Of a stretch of DNA of 64,000 bases, positions 9,635 to 20,849 are shown in pieces. Both the position numbers and the translations under genes were made by a program. Positions within the stretch are counted from its first letter, which is position 1. Each line of letters starts with the position of its first letter. This DNA comes from Datura wrightii (lineage: Eukaryota; Streptophyta; Magnoliopsida; Solanales; Solanaceae): assembly GCA_035772735.1 (NCBI GenBank), contig JASDFA010000006.1, positions 66,170,001 to 66,234,000 on the forward strand. The letters run 5' to 3'. The notes under the pieces are model-generated. The model searched no databases. It saw only the letters and a list, made by a program, of their open reading frames with translations, and was not told the DNA's origin.

Positions 9635-11387
9635 AGAAGAATATGCAGTAGAAGAAGAAAAATATATGAGTCTAAAAGGATTAGAAATAAAAATTGTACA
9701 CTCAAATTTAGGAAGAAGATTTAAAAAGATAGGAGACCAATTATATTTAATGTTTGAAAAAGAATCAACAAAACTAGAAGACAGCCTAACAGCAATGGTA
9801 AGGATAAACAGAGAAAATGAAGAAATAGACAGAAAAAAGGAAATAGAAAAAATTAAAAAACAAGCACAAATAGAAGTTCAGCAAATTAAAGAAGAAAAAG
9901 ACACGAGAATCCAAGAGCTAGAAAAAGAACTAGAGAAACTTAAACAATTATATGAAGAAAAATTAAAAGCAAAAGAAAAACAACGTGAAGAATTAAGACT
10001 TACAGAAGAAATAGAAAAATTTAAAATATTATTAGAAGAATCAGGCACAGTAGAAAATCAGCCTAAAATAGGAATAGACGACATAAGTGAGCAAAATGAT
10101 GAAGAAAACTTAGATCAATATTCAGAAACATCAGAAACTTATACTAATCTAATAGAAAAAGAAAATAACATAGAAATAAATGTAGAAGACATAGATGAAA
10201 AACCTAGTACATCAGGAACTAGAAGTCCAAGAAGACCAAATACTAGTCCAACCTATTATACTTACGAAAGGGAAAATAGAAGCAAAACATTATGGAATAA
10301 AAGATTAAATAAAAACTGGACACCTAGACAAAACATAGAACAATATAATTTCTTAGATTTAGATTGTGTTGCAGATACAAATAAAACAATTCAGCTATGG
10401 ATAGGATATATTTCAAAACAGTTAATAGATAACAAGATATTAATAGCAGATGCCCCTGGATACATAGAACGAACATTAATTGGAACAACAAAAATATGGC
10501 TACAAAATTTATCACCAGAAAGTTTAGAAACATTAAGAAATAATAAGAAAATTAATAATGAACCAGCAACAACATCTATAGATATACTGACCAAATACGA
10601 AATGGCAATAAGAAATGAATTTAGTAGTATGACCACCGAAATAGAAGAACGGCAAAAAGATAAAGAACTAAACAGAAATCTAATGAATAAATTAAGCATA
10701 TGTAAAATGAGTTATATGGATGAATATACATGCGCATTTAAAGAATATTATTATAAAGGATTATATACAAATGAAGAAAGCAGAGAAATAAGGAAGTTAT
10801 ACTATACAAAATTACCAGACCCGTTTAGTTCAAAAGTGACTAAAGACTGGCAAGAATCAGGACTAATAGATACATTAGGATCCAGAATAAAATTTCTACA
10901 AAAATGGTTTACCGAATTATGCGAAAAACATAAGGAAGACATGAAAATGGAAAAAATACTAGTAAAAAACTTAGCATGTTGTACAACTAGAACAGCACCA
11001 CAATTTGGATGCACAAATAAATACAAGAAAAGAATTAAAAAATACAGACCATTTAGAACCAAATACAAGTATAAAAAACCAAGAAAAAGATACTATATAA
11101 AAAATTACAAACAAAAGAGACCTCACAGAGCTAAGAAAAATATATCAGAATGCAAATGCTACAATTGTGGCAAATTAGGACATTTAGCTAGAGACTGTAG
11201 AGTACCTAAAAATGTAAATAAAAAACAAATTTCAGAAGTAGAAATAATAATCGAAGATGAAAAATATAAACAAATAGATTATATAGACTATAATCTAAGT
11301 GATGAAGATAGTATATACGAATTAACAGAATACGAAAAAACAGATAATGAAAATGAGACAAATGAATGCGAAACAGATAATGACTGA
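9627..11387 (+). CDS. Viral coat protein (gag-like), left copy, intact
   Basis: 586 codons uninterrupted. Residues about 60-140 form a long E/K-rich coiled coil. A proline/serine/threonine-rich acidic linker follows (to about 215), then the capsid core (about 220-430), a basic stretch (KKYRPFRTKYKYKKPRKR, near 475-490), and a CCHC zinc knuckle with C511, C514, H519 and C524. The tail is acidic. Basic patch, CCHC and acidic end are the usual caulimovirid coat signature; the protein packages the genome. It overlaps ORF4 by 8 bases and the movement ORF by 41. The right copy of this gene carries a frameshift. Confidence 0.85.
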   Translation: MNKEEYAVEEEKYMSLKGLEIKIVHSNLGRRFKKIGDQLYLMFEKESTKLEDSLTAMVRINRENEEIDRKKEIEKIKKQAQIEVQQIKEEKDTRIQELEKELEKLKQLYEEKLKAKEKQREELRLTEEIEKFKILLEESGTVENQPKIGIDDISEQNDEENLDQYSETSETYTNLIEKENNIEINVEDIDEKPSTSGTRSPRRPNTSPTYYTYERENRSKTLWNKRLNKNWTPRQNIEQYNFLDLDCVADTNKTIQLWIGYISKQLIDNKILIADAPGYIERTLIGTTKIWLQNLSPESLETLRNNKKINNEPATTSIDILTKYEMAIRNEFSSMTTEIEERQKDKELNRNLMNKLSICKMSYMDEYTCAFKEYYYKGLYTNEESREIRKLYYTKLPDPFSSKVTKDWQESGLIDTLGSRIKFLQKWFTELCEKHKEDMKMEKILVKNLACCTTRTAPQFGCTNKYKKRIKKYRPFRTKYKYKKPRKRYYIKNYKQKRPHRAKKNISECKCYNCGKLGHLARDCRVPKNVNKKQISEVEIIIEDEKYKQIDYIDYNLSDEDSIYELTEYEKTDNENETNECETDND

Positions 11388-12633
11388 AACAGATATAAGG
11401 ATTATAAGTAAAGAAGAATATCAAGATAAAGAAAGCTCAGAACAAAAAATAATATTTGACAACAACATTTTCGAACAAATAAAAGGAAAAGAATTAGATT
11501 TAAGTGTAGACAAAATTTTGGAAATACCTAAATAAAGAAATTTCTTTAAAATAAGACAAGAAGAATACTACGTGGTAAGCCAAAAAGAACATATAATAGA
11601 TTGCAAATACACCCAAGGAAAAGCTAAAATACCTATTATAAATAAGAAGATAATAAACAAGGAAATCCAAGAAATAAAAGCTAGAAATCCAATAAAATAC
11701 GTACACCTAGGAGCAACAGAAATACTTATAAAAGCATGTTTTAGAGAAGGAATAGATACACCAATTGAGCTATATTTAGCAGATGATAGAATAATCCACC
11801 CAATAGAAAAGAGTATAATAAGCGCAGTTAGAGGAAACTTAATATACCAAAAATTTAAGTTTATTATAAGTGCTAACTACTCAGTAGCATTAGATGACAG
11901 AAATATAGATAAATCTCTAGTACTATACTGGAAAATGTCAGGAATAGAACTGGCTCCAGATAGTAAAATATTTACAGCAAGATGTAAAAACTTATATGTA
12001 CTAACTACAAAGCATAAGATAACAGCTAAAAATAAAATTCAAAGAATTAAAATAGAAAACCCTTTTGATAAAATAATTAATGTTATCGATAATAATGATT
12101 ATAGCTACAAAGATATGGATATTGAGGAGGATCTAGAAATAGTAAAAGAAAGATTAAGCACATCAAAAAGAATAAACTATGATACACCATCGTCATCTAG
12201 AAATAGTACTTCAAGAAGAATAGAATATGAAATACAACCCAAATTATCAGAACAAAGAATGGATGAAATACAACCTTACCAATACTATATAACAGGAATA
12301 TTAAATCAACGAAAATATTTAATAAAAATAGATACAGGACAAAATGAAAGTTATGTCACAAGAGAACTAATAAAAGAAGAAGAAATTACAAAAAACGAAA
12401 ATATAAATACAGAATTACCTGGAATATTAACAAATATGGAACAAAGTATAGAACAAAAATTAATTATTGGAGGAATACCAATAAAAATAAAATTCAAAAT
12501 ATATCAAGGAAAAGACAATACAACTTTAGGAATAAAATGGCTGGAAACAGTAAAACCTTATAATATAGACGAAAAACAACTAATAATACATTATGAAAAT
12601 AAAAAGATAATCATTAAAAGGACTTTAATATGA
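11347..12633 (+). pseudogene. Viral movement protein with retropepsin-like tail, left copy, one premature stop
   Basis: Aligned with the 428-codon right copy, this frame is the same except for a TTA-to-TAA change giving a stop at 11533-11535 (codon 63). The frame is open again after it. The 30K movement core lies in codons about 120-260 (VHLGATEILIKACFREGID, ADDRI). The last 140 codons hold IDTGQ and LGIKWLE, a retropepsin-like pattern. Movement proteins of this class carry virus through plasmodesmata. Only a 62-codon N-terminal product is readable from the first start. Confidence 0.85.
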
Positions 12634-12637
12634 AAGA

Positions 12638-14115
12638 ATGACAAAAATCTATATACTAATGAAAATAATAGTGGAAGGATATTACAACAGATATTATACA
12701 CCTATGGTAGATACAGGAGCTGGAGCAAATATGTGTAAACACAACTGCTTACCAGAAGATAAATGGGAAAAATTAAAAACACCACTTATAGTCACTGGCT
12801 TTAACAATGAAGGAAGCATGATAACACACAAAGCTAAAAATATAAAAGTACAAATATGGGATAAAATATTAATAATAGAGGAAATGTATAGTTATGAATT
12901 CACTAATAGAGATATACTATTAGGAATGCCATTTTTAGAAAAGTTATACCCACATACTATAACAAAAACACATTGGTGGTTTACTACCCCATGTAATAAG
13001 AAAATAGGAGCAAAAAGAGTAAATAACAAAATAAGAAAAAATACGCCATGGATTAAAGGAAGCGAAAAAATTACTCAAAAATTAGAAAATATAACAACTA
13101 ACGACCAAAAAATTGAAATGATAATATTCACAATAGATAAGGTACAAATATTACAAGATAAGTTAGAATCATTGTATAATGAAAACCCATTACAAGGATG
13201 GGAAAAACATAAAACGAAAGTAAAAATCGAACTAATAGATGAAAATAGTATAATAACACAAAAACCACTAAGATATAATTTTGAAGATCAAAAAGAATTC
13301 CAAATGCATATAAGAGAATTACTAGAAAATAATTATATACGAGAAAGTAACAGTAAACATAACAGCCCGGCATTTATAGTAAACAAACATAATGAACAAA
13401 AAAGAAAGAAAAGCAGAATGGTAATAGACTACAGAAATCTAAATGCAAAAACTAAAACATATAATTACCCAATACCAAACAAAATATTAAAAATAAGACA
13501 AATACAAGGATATAACTATTTTAGTAAATTTGACTGTAAATCAGAATTTTACCACTTAAAACTAGAAGAAGAATCAAAACAACTAACAGCATTTACTGTA
13601 CCCCAAGGATTTTACGAATGGAATGTATTACCCTTTGGATATAAAAATGCACCGGGTAGATATCAACACTTCATGGATAATTATTTTAACCAACTAGAAA
13701 ACTGTATAGTATACATAGACGACATATTACTTTATTCAAGAACAAAAGAAGAACATATAAGATTACTAGAGAAATTCATACATATAATAGAAATATCAGG
13801 AATAAGTTTAAGCAAAGAAAAAACTGAAATATTAAAAAACCAAATAGAATTTTTAGGTATACAAATAGACAAAAATGGAGTAAAAATGCAAACGCACATA
13901 GTACAGAAGATAATAGATTATGAAGAATTATTAGATACTAAGAAAAAATTACAATCCTTTTTAGGATTAGTTAACCAAGTAAGGGAATATGTACCAAAAT
14001 TAGCAGAAAATCTAAAACCATTACAAAGGAAACTAAAAAAGGATATAGAATATCACTTTGATGAAAAAGACAAAAAATATATAAAAAAGATAAAAGAAAT
14101 GTGTAAAGAACTACC
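12638..14115 (+). pseudogene. Viral protease-RT, left copy, truncated before RNase H
   Basis: It begins five bases after the movement ORF. Protease: catalytic MVDTGAGANM near codons 23-32 and ILLGMPFLE near 90. RT: DYRNLNAKT, VPQGFYEWNVLPFG and the catalytic YIDDILLYS are present. A normally invariant glycine in the KSGFYHL motif is glutamate here (KSEFYHL, about 13546). Viral homology ends at 14115 within the RT connection. The frame runs on through non-pol sequence to a stop at 14149, so RNase H is absent. Confidence 0.85.
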
Positions 14116-14131
14116 GTGGGATATGTGGGAT

Positions 14132-14283
14132 TGCGGAAGTGAGAGTTGAGAGAGAATATGTGGGATTGCGGATGCGGATGCCTTTGGCTTCCGTCTGAGT
14201 TTCTATTTATAGATAAAATTTACAATCGACTTTTTACAATTGGCTCTTCCTGTTCATGAATGACCCCTACTATTCCTGAATAG
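14132..14283 (-). repeat. Viral terminal repeat, downstream copy
   Basis: 152 bp, matching 22095-22246 with one visible mismatch (CCTGAATAG here, CATGAATAG there). In virus orientation it carries the TATA box (14203-14212) and the sequence down to the point where the other copy continues to the primer site. Since the viral genome is circular, this repeat means the right copy is just over one genome long. A 16-base phrase, ATATGTGGGATTGCGG, occurs again at 14121-14136, so the joint with the left copy has a short local duplication. Confidence 0.9.
14203..14212 (-). promoter_or_regulatory. Viral TATA box, downstream copy
   Basis: CTATAAATAG on the minus strand within the downstream terminal repeat. 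Transcription from here would run left into the antisense strand of the left copy. Confidence 0.65.
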
Positions 14284-14523
14284 TTTGGCCGACACCTTTA
14301 CTATTTACTTTGCGACTTTTCTGCTAAAGTAGCCGCCCTCTACTGTACACTTTAAGACTTTCTATACAAAAACAAAAAACTTTGTCTGTCCATTATTTTG
14401 GACGACTCTTTACATAACAAAACAAAAAACTTTAAAAACATATCTGCTGCTTTCTTTATCTGATCTTCTGGTATATCATTTTCTTCTATCTAAGCCGCTG
14501 CTTTTTCTTTTTTCGTCCTTATC
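14284..14523 (-). promoter_or_regulatory. Viral intergenic region, promoter upstream part
   Basis: 240 bases between the last ORF stop and the terminal repeat, upstream of the TATA box in virus orientation. It contains two similar phrases (ACAAAAACAAAAAACTTT near 14367 and ACAAAACAAAAAACTTT near 14417). Likely enhancer region of the pregenomic promoter by position only. Confidence 0.5.
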
Positions 14524-15741
14524 TCATTCCAGCTGTACATCGGGTATTTTGTCGTCATTTTCACCATGACACTTGGAACAATGGTGATCTGGGTATTTTT
14601 GTCCTACCGTTTTGCAGTATCTTGTTAGTAGAGCTGGAGAAATATAGTTTCTTCGTATAGCTCTTGTTGTAGGTATTTCTTCTGGTTTAAGCAGACTGAG
14701 TATCCACTGGCGTAATTCTTCCATATCTGCTTCTTTATGTTCTCTGGAGTTTGCATATATCATTGTTTGATCTCTTGAATAGTAGCTCCAGATAGAATTT
14801 CCGTTTAAGAAATTATTGGCTAGTTCGCTTAGTATCGTAGCTAGACCAATAATTCTTTTGTTGGCGTAGAATTCCGGTATGTCTGTACTTTTTATCTCTT
14901 CTTGTTGGTCTATCTTTTCCGGTATAATCATTTCTCTCGTTAGTCCTATTTTCACCACTTGGATAATTGGTTTTATTTCGTCAAATAATATCTCAGCAGG
15001 TGCTGCATATATTTTAATGTAGAAAAATGTTCCTTTCGTTATTCTTTTATATGTCATAAATGCCTTGTGTAGCTCTGGTATGGTTGCTATCTCATCTCCT
15101 GTTTTGGTATATACTGTTCCGAGTAGTCCATAGTTGTAACATGTTTTTACTAGGTTGGCGTTGGTATTTGGTTGTGCTATTAGCTTGTTGTACCCTTGTA
15201 GATATTGGGTGACATAATCTTCTTCTGGATTCTGGGTATTTATAGATCGTGGGTTTCTGTTTAGGAAGGTTTGTATTTTGTGGATGTTTTGTATGTAGGT
15301 ATTGGCTATATGGTTATAGGTTTGTTTAGCTTGGTTCAGACTTTCCTTGTATGTGCTGGTTTGTGGAATAGATGGTATATTTTTCATTGTGAATTGTTTA
15401 TCGAATAGCTGTTTCCTTATAATATCTCTTCTTTCCTTAGGTCCTGAAGTACCTGCAACTGCACTAGGTGAAATGTTAGCTTGGGTTTTATGGAGTTTCC
15501 CAACGTCTCCTTTTAGCTCTGGAAGTTTTTCGTCTTCCGATCGACGTAGCTCCGCGTTTTTTGAGTCACGCTGCTGACTATTAGCTTTGCTTTTCAGCTG
15601 CTGTATATCTTCCTCCATACTTTCCACTTTTTTGTAAAGTGTAGTTAGGAGTCCGAGTATTTGCTCCATTTTACCTTCGTCAGGTTTTGTATCTTGAGAT
15701 GTAATCTGCAATTGTATTCCTTTCAGTTTTGATAACTTCAA
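14524..15741 (-). CDS. Viral last ORF (405 aa), position of the caulimovirid transactivator; right copy only
   Basis: Open from 15741; a second methionine at 15669 (MEQILGLL) lies just after the pol stop and is an equally good start. Codons about 25-60 form a coiled coil (LYKKVESMEEDIQQLK), followed by a charged linker, a helical block (100-180), a central globular part (YGLLGTVYTKTGDEI) and a C-terminus with C..HHCSKCHG, a possible zinc site. Caulimovirids with an ORF here usually encode the translation transactivator/inclusion-body protein, but I do not recognise its signature. Role is positional inference. The ORF is absent from the left copy. Confidence 0.6.
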   Translation of the reverse strand: MKLSKLKGIQLQITSQDTKPDEGKMEQILGLLTTLYKKVESMEEDIQQLKSKANSQQRDSKNAELRRSEDEKLPELKGDVGKLHKTQANISPSAVAGTSGPKERRDIIRKQLFDKQFTMKNIPSIPQTSTYKESLNQAKQTYNHIANTYIQNIHKIQTFLNRNPRSINTQNPEEDYVTQYLQGYNKLIAQPNTNANLVKTCYNYGLLGTVYTKTGDEIATIPELHKAFMTYKRITKGTFFYIKIYAAPAEILFDEIKPIIQVVKIGLTREMIIPEKIDQQEEIKSTDIPEFYANKRIIGLATILSELANNFLNGNSIWSYYSRDQTMIYANSREHKEADMEELRQWILSLLKPEEIPTTRAIRRNYISPALLTRYCKTVGQKYPDHHCSKCHGENDDKIPDVQLE

Positions 15742-17580
15742 TTGTAAATGAGAAGTTTAATATATTTAATACCAATCTCCTTATTTCCTTTGTTGTTACA
15801 GAATCTTGTACTTTCTTAGTTATCCACCATTTTACTTGTGTATTATCTGTTCTAACAATAAATTTGTTATAAACAATATATGGTTCGAATGCAAGCAAAC
15901 ATTTATATAATGCAAATAATTCTTTTCTGTTTATCTCCCATTTAATTTGTGGTTCTGTATATGATCCTGAATGATATCTACAATGGTGTTCTATTTTTTC
16001 ATTTTCATATTTATATTTTAATACTCCTCCATAGCTGTGATTGCTAGAATCTGATTCTACTATGTAGGTGAATTTTTTGTTTTCATCTGGAAAATATAAT
16101 TTTGGTACTTCTTTACACATTTCTTTTATCTTTTTTATATATTTTTTGTCTTTTTCATCAAAGTGATATTCTATATCCTTTTTTAGTTTCCTTTGTAATG
16201 GTTTTAGATTTTCTGCTAATTTTGGTACATATTCCCTTACTTGGTTAACTAATCCTAAAAAGGATTGTAATTTTTTCTTAGTATCTAATAATTCTTCAGA
16301 ATCTATTATCTTCTGTACTATGTGTGTTTGCATTTTTACTCCATTTTTGTCTATTTGTATACCTAAAAATTCTATTTGGTTTTTTAATATTTCAGCTTTT
16401 TCTTTGCTTAAACTTATTCCTGATATTTCTATTATATGTATGAATTTCTCTAGTAATCTTATATGTTCTTCTTTTGTTCTTGAATAAAGTAATATGTCGT
16501 CTATGTATACTATACAGTTTTCTAGTTGGTTAAAATAATTATCCATGAAGTGTTGATATCTACCCGGTGCATTTTTATATCCAAAGGGTAATACATTCCA
16601 TTCGTAAAATCCTTGGGGTACAGTAAATGCTGTTAGTTGTTTTGATTCTTCTTCTAGTTTTAAGTGGTAAAATCCTGATTTACAGTCAAATTTACTAAAA
16701 TAGTTATATCCTTGTATTTGTCTTATTTTTAATATTTTGTTTGGTATTGGGTAATTATATGTTTTAGTTTTTGCATTTAGATTTCTGTAGTCTATTACCA
16801 TTCTGCTTTTCTTTCTTTTTTGTTCATTATGTTTGTTTACTATAAATGCCGGGCTGTTATGTTTACTGTTACTTTCTCGTATATAATTATTTTCTAGTAA
16901 TTCTCTTATATGCATTTGGAATTCTTTTTGATCTTCAAAATTATATCTTAGTGGTTTTTGTGTTATTATCTATTTTCATCTATTAGTTCGATTTTTACTT
17001 TCGTTTTATGTTTTTCCCATCCTTGTAATGGGTTTTCATTATACAATGATTCTAACTTATCTTGTAATATTTGTACCTTATCTATTGTGAATATTATCAT
17101 TTCAATTTTTTGGTCGTTAGTTGTTATATTTTCTAATTTTTGAGTAATTTTTTCGCTTCCTTTAATCCATGGCGTATTTTTTCTTATTTTGTTATTTGCT
17201 CTTTTTGCTCCTATTTTCTTATTACATGGGGTAGTAAACCACCAATGTGTTTTTGTTATAGTATGTGGGTATAACTTTTCTAAAAATGGCATTCCTAATA
17301 GTATATCTCTATTAGTGAATTCATAACTATACATTTCCTCTATTATTAATATTTTATCCCATATTTGTACTTTTATATTTTTAGCTTTGTGTGTTATCAT
17401 GCTTCCTTCATTGTTAAAGCCAGTGACTATAAGTGGTGTTTTAAATTTTTCCCATTTATCTTCTGGTAAGCAGTTGTGTTTACACATATTTGCTCCAGCT
17501 CCTGTATCTACCATAGGTGTATAATATCTGTTGTAATATCCTTCCACTATTATTTTCATTAGTATATAGATTTTTGTCAT
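15680..17580 (-). pseudogene. Viral protease-RT-RNase H, right copy, one frameshift
   Basis: Protease lies at codons about 15-130 (MVDTGAGANM, ILLGMPFLE). One T is missing near 16970 relative to the left copy, closing the first frame after codon 204. RT resumes in the next frame (16915 on) with the glycine in KSGFYHL, VPQGFYEW and YIDDILLYS. RNase H follows with all four acidic sites visible: ESDSSNHS, NRKELFAL, VRTDNTQ and IADYISRY. No integrase follows, as expected for a caulimovirid. The last ORF begins 62 bases before this stop, or 11 bases after it if the second methionine is used. Confidence 0.9.
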
Positions 17581-17584
17581 TCTT

Positions 17585-18871
17585 TCATATTAAAGTCCTT
17601 TTAATGATTATCTTTTTATTTTCATAATGTATTATTAGTTGTTTTTCGTCTATATTATAAGGTTTTACTGTTTCCAGCCATTTTATTCCTAAAGTTATAT
17701 TGTCTTTTCCTTGATATATTTTGAATTTTATTTTTATTGGTATTCCTCCAATAATTAATTCTTGTTCTGTACTTTGTTCCATATTTGTTAATATTCCAGG
17801 TAATTCTGTATTTATATTTTCGTTTTTTGTAATTTCTTCTTCTTTTATTAGTTCTCTTGTGACATAACTTTCATTTTGTCCTGTATCTATTTTTATTAAA
17901 TATTTTCGTTGATTTAATATTCCTGTTATATAGTATTGGTAAGGTTGTATTTCATCCATTCTTTGTTCTGATAATTTGGGTTGTATTTCATATTCTATTC
18001 TTCTTGAAGTACTATTTCTAGATGACGATGGTGTATCATAGTTTATTCTTTTTGATGTGCTTAGTCTTTCTTTTACTATTTCTAGATCCTCTTCAATATC
18101 CATATCTTTGTAGCTATAATCATTATTATCGATAACATTAATTATTTTATCAAAAGGGTTTTCTATTTTAATTCTTTGAATTTTATTTTTAGCTGTTATC
18201 TTATGCTTTGTAGTTAGTACATATAAGTTTTTACATCTTGCTGTAAATATTTTACTACCTGGAGCCAGTTCTATTCCTGACATTTTCCAGTATAGTACTA
18301 GAAATTTATCTATATTTCTGTCATCTAATGCTACTGAGTAGTTAGCACTTATAATAAACTTAAATTTTTGGTATATTAAGTTTCCTCTAACTGCGCTTAT
18401 TATACTCTTTTCTATTGGGTGGATTATTCTATCATCTGCTAAATATAGCTCAATTGGTGTATCTATTCCTTCTCTAAAACATGCTTTTATAAGTATTTCT
18501 GTTGCTCCTAGGTGTACGTATTTTATTGGATTTCTAGCTTTTATTTCTTGGATTTCCTTGTTTATTATCTTCTTATTTATAATAGGTATTTTAGCTTTTC
18601 CTTGGGTGTATTTGCAATCTATTATATGTTCTTTTTGGCTTACCACGTAGTATTCTTCTTGTCTTATTTTAAAGAAATTTCTTAATTTAGGTATTTCCAA
18701 AATTTTGTCTACACTTAAATCTAATTCTTTTCCTTTTATTTGTTCGAACATGTTGTTGTCAAATATTATTTTTTGTTCTGAGCTTTCTTTATCTTGATAT
18801 TCTTCTTTACTTATAATCCTTATATATGTTTCAGTCATTATCTGTTTCGCATTCATTTGTCTCATTTTCAT
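17585..18871 (-). CDS. Viral movement protein with C-terminal retropepsin-like domain, right copy, intact
   Basis: 428 codons uninterrupted. The start at 18871 overlaps the coat ORF by 41 bases. Codons about 85-260 contain the 30K-superfamily core: KYVHLGATEILIKACF, a DDRI motif, and a beta-rich region to about 250. After a serine-rich, acidic linker (260-310), codons about 320-428 resemble a retropepsin: YYITGILNQRKYLIKIDTGQ, a GGIPIKIKFKIY strand, and TLGIKWLETVKPYNID in the place of the usual LG(M/I)(D/P)WL motif. A separate protease heads the pol ORF, so this is a second such domain. Movement role is from family knowledge; the tail's activity is untested. Confidence 0.8.
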   Translation of the reverse strand: MKMRQMNAKQIMTETYIRIISKEEYQDKESSEQKIIFDNNMFEQIKGKELDLSVDKILEIPKLRNFFKIRQEEYYVVSQKEHIIDCKYTQGKAKIPIINKKIINKEIQEIKARNPIKYVHLGATEILIKACFREGIDTPIELYLADDRIIHPIEKSIISAVRGNLIYQKFKFIISANYSVALDDRNIDKFLVLYWKMSGIELAPGSKIFTARCKNLYVLTTKHKITAKNKIQRIKIENPFDKIINVIDNNDYSYKDMDIEEDLEIVKERLSTSKRINYDTPSSSRNSTSRRIEYEIQPKLSEQRMDEIQPYQYYITGILNQRKYLIKIDTGQNESYVTRELIKEEEITKNENINTELPGILTNMEQSTEQELIIGGIPIKIKFKIYQGKDNITLGIKWLETVKPYNIDEKQLIIHYENKKIIIKRTLI

Positions 18872-20590
18872 TATCTGTTTTTTCGTATTCTGTTAATTCG
18901 TATATACTATCTTCATCACTTAGATTATAGTCTATATAATCTATTTGTTTATATTTTTCATCTTCGATTATTATTTCTACTTCTGAAATTTGTTTTTTAT
19001 TTACATTTTTAGGTACTCTACAGTCTCTAGCTAAATGTCCTAATTTGCCACAATTGTAGCATTTGCATTCTGATATATTTTTCTTAGCTCTGTGAGGTCT
19101 CTTTTGTTTGTAATTTTTTATATAGTATCTTTTTCTTGGTTTTTTATACTTGTATTTGGTTCTAAATGGTCTGTATTTTTTAATTCTTTTCTTGTATTTA
19201 TTTGTGCATCCAAATTGTGGTGTTGTTCTAGTTGTACAACATGCTAAGTTTTTTACTAGTATTTTTTCCATTTTCATGTCTTCCTTATGTTTTTCGCATA
19301 ATTCGGTAAACCATTTTTGTAGAAATTTTATTCTGGATCCTAATGTATCTATTAGTCCTGATTCTTGCCAGTCTTTAGTCACTTTTGAACTAAACGGTTC
19401 TGGTAATTTTGTATAGTATAACTTCCTTATTTCTCTGCTTTCTTCATTTGTATATAATCCTTTATAATAATATTCTTTAAATGCGCATATATATTCATCC
19501 ATATAACTCATTTTACATATGCTTAATTTATTCATTAGATTTCTGTTTAGTTCTTTATCTTTTTGCCGTTCTTCTATTTCGGTGGTCATACTACTAAATT
19601 CATTTCTTATTGCCATTTCGTATTTGGTCAGTATATCTATAGATGTTGTTGCTGGTTCATTATTAATTTTCTTATTATTTCTTAATGTTTCTAAACTTTC
19701 TGGTGATAAATTTTGTAGCCATATTTTTGTTGTTCCAATTAATGTTCGTTCTATGTATCTAGGGGCATCTGCTATTAATATCTTGTTATCTATTAACTGT
19801 TTTGAAATATATCCTATCCATAGCTGAATTGTTTTATTTGTATCTGCAACACAATCTAAATCTAAGAAATTATATTGTTCTATGTTTTGTCTAGGTGTCC
19901 AGTTTTTATTTAATCTTTTATTCCATAATGTTTTGCTTCTATTTTCCCTTTCGTAAGTATAATAGGTTGGACTAGTATTTGGTCTTCTTGGACTTCTAGT
20001 TCCTGATGTACTAGGTTTTTCATCTATGTCTTCTACATTTATTTCTATGTTATTTTCTTTTTCTATTAGATTAGTATAAGTTTCTGATGTTTCTGAATAT
20101 TGATCTAAGTTTTCTTCATCATTTGCTCACTTATGTCGTCTATTCCTATTTTAGGCTGATTTTCTACTGTGCCTGATTCTTCTAATAATATTTTAAATTT
20201 TTCTATTTCTTCTGTAAGTCTTAATTCTTCACGTTGTTTTTCTTTTGCTTTTAATTTTTCTTCATATAATTGTTTAAGTTTCTCTAGTTCTTTTTCTAGC
20301 TCTTGGATTCTCGTGTCTTTTTCTTCTTTAATTTGCTGAACTTCTATTTGTGCTTGTTTTTTAATTTTTTCTATTTCCTTTTTTCTGTCTATTTCTTCAT
20401 TTTCTCTGTTTATCCTTACCATTGCTGTTAGGCTGTCTTCTAGTTTTGTTGATTCTTTTTCAAACATTAAATATAATTGGTCTCCTATCTTTTTAAATCT
20501 TCTTCCTAAATTTGAGTGTACAATTTTTATTTCTAATCCTTTTAGACTCATATATTTTTCTTCTTCTACTGCATATTCTTCTTTATTCAT
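18831..20590 (-). pseudogene. Viral coat protein, right copy, one frameshift
   Basis: Identical in layout to the left copy, but one A is missing near 20126 (a four-A run reduced to three). The N-terminal frame (20590-20105) ends after codon 161, just past the coiled coil. The capsid core, CCHC knuckle (about 19031-19078) and acidic tail stay open in the shifted frame down to 18831. A full coat protein therefore cannot be read from this copy. Confidence 0.85.
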
Positions 20591-20849
20591 GGTAGTCGTG
20601 TTGTAATTTATATTTTAATAGTTGTAATTGTAATTTTAGATGGGATATTAATTTTTCCTGTGTCTTTATAGGTGTTCGGCATGCTCTTGTAATTATATAA
20701 TAGTTTCCTTTTTCTTTTCTAGATTCTATTTCTGCGATTATACAGTAATTTAGTCTTTCTTTCCTAAATTTTATTTCATTTGTCAGTTCATTTATTTTGT
20801 TGATTAATTGACGTCTGTATTTTTTGTCGTTATCTATATTATTTTTCAT
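20583..20849 (-). CDS. Viral ORF4, right copy (88 aa)
   Basis: Differs from the left copy at one visible residue (DNDKKY for DNDEKY). It overlaps the coat protein start by eight bases. No domain recognised. Confidence 0.6.
   Translation of the reverse strand: MKNNIDNDKKYRRQLINKINELTNEIKFRKERLNYCIIAEIESRKEKGNYYIITRACRTPIKTQEKLISHLKLQLQLLKYKLQHDYHE

Larger units (their letters stand above)
8561..14115 (+). repeat. Left arm of the 5.55-kb viral inverted repeat
   Basis: Position x here pairs with 30217-x on the other strand up to the coat protein, with 30218-x after a one-base deletion near 20126, and with 30219-x after another near 16970. Landmark ORF starts (8767/21450, 9171/21046, 9627/20590, 12638/17580, 13304/16915) fit this exactly. 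Only scattered substitutions are visible otherwise. Confidence 0.95.

Noticed and set aside
10391..10699. Hydrophobic antisense ORFs opposite the viral coat gene (also at 19519-19827 and 20808-21068)
   Set aside because: A-rich coding strands give Phe/Leu/Ile-rich antisense frames that look like membrane proteins; they exist only because the sense gene is conserved.
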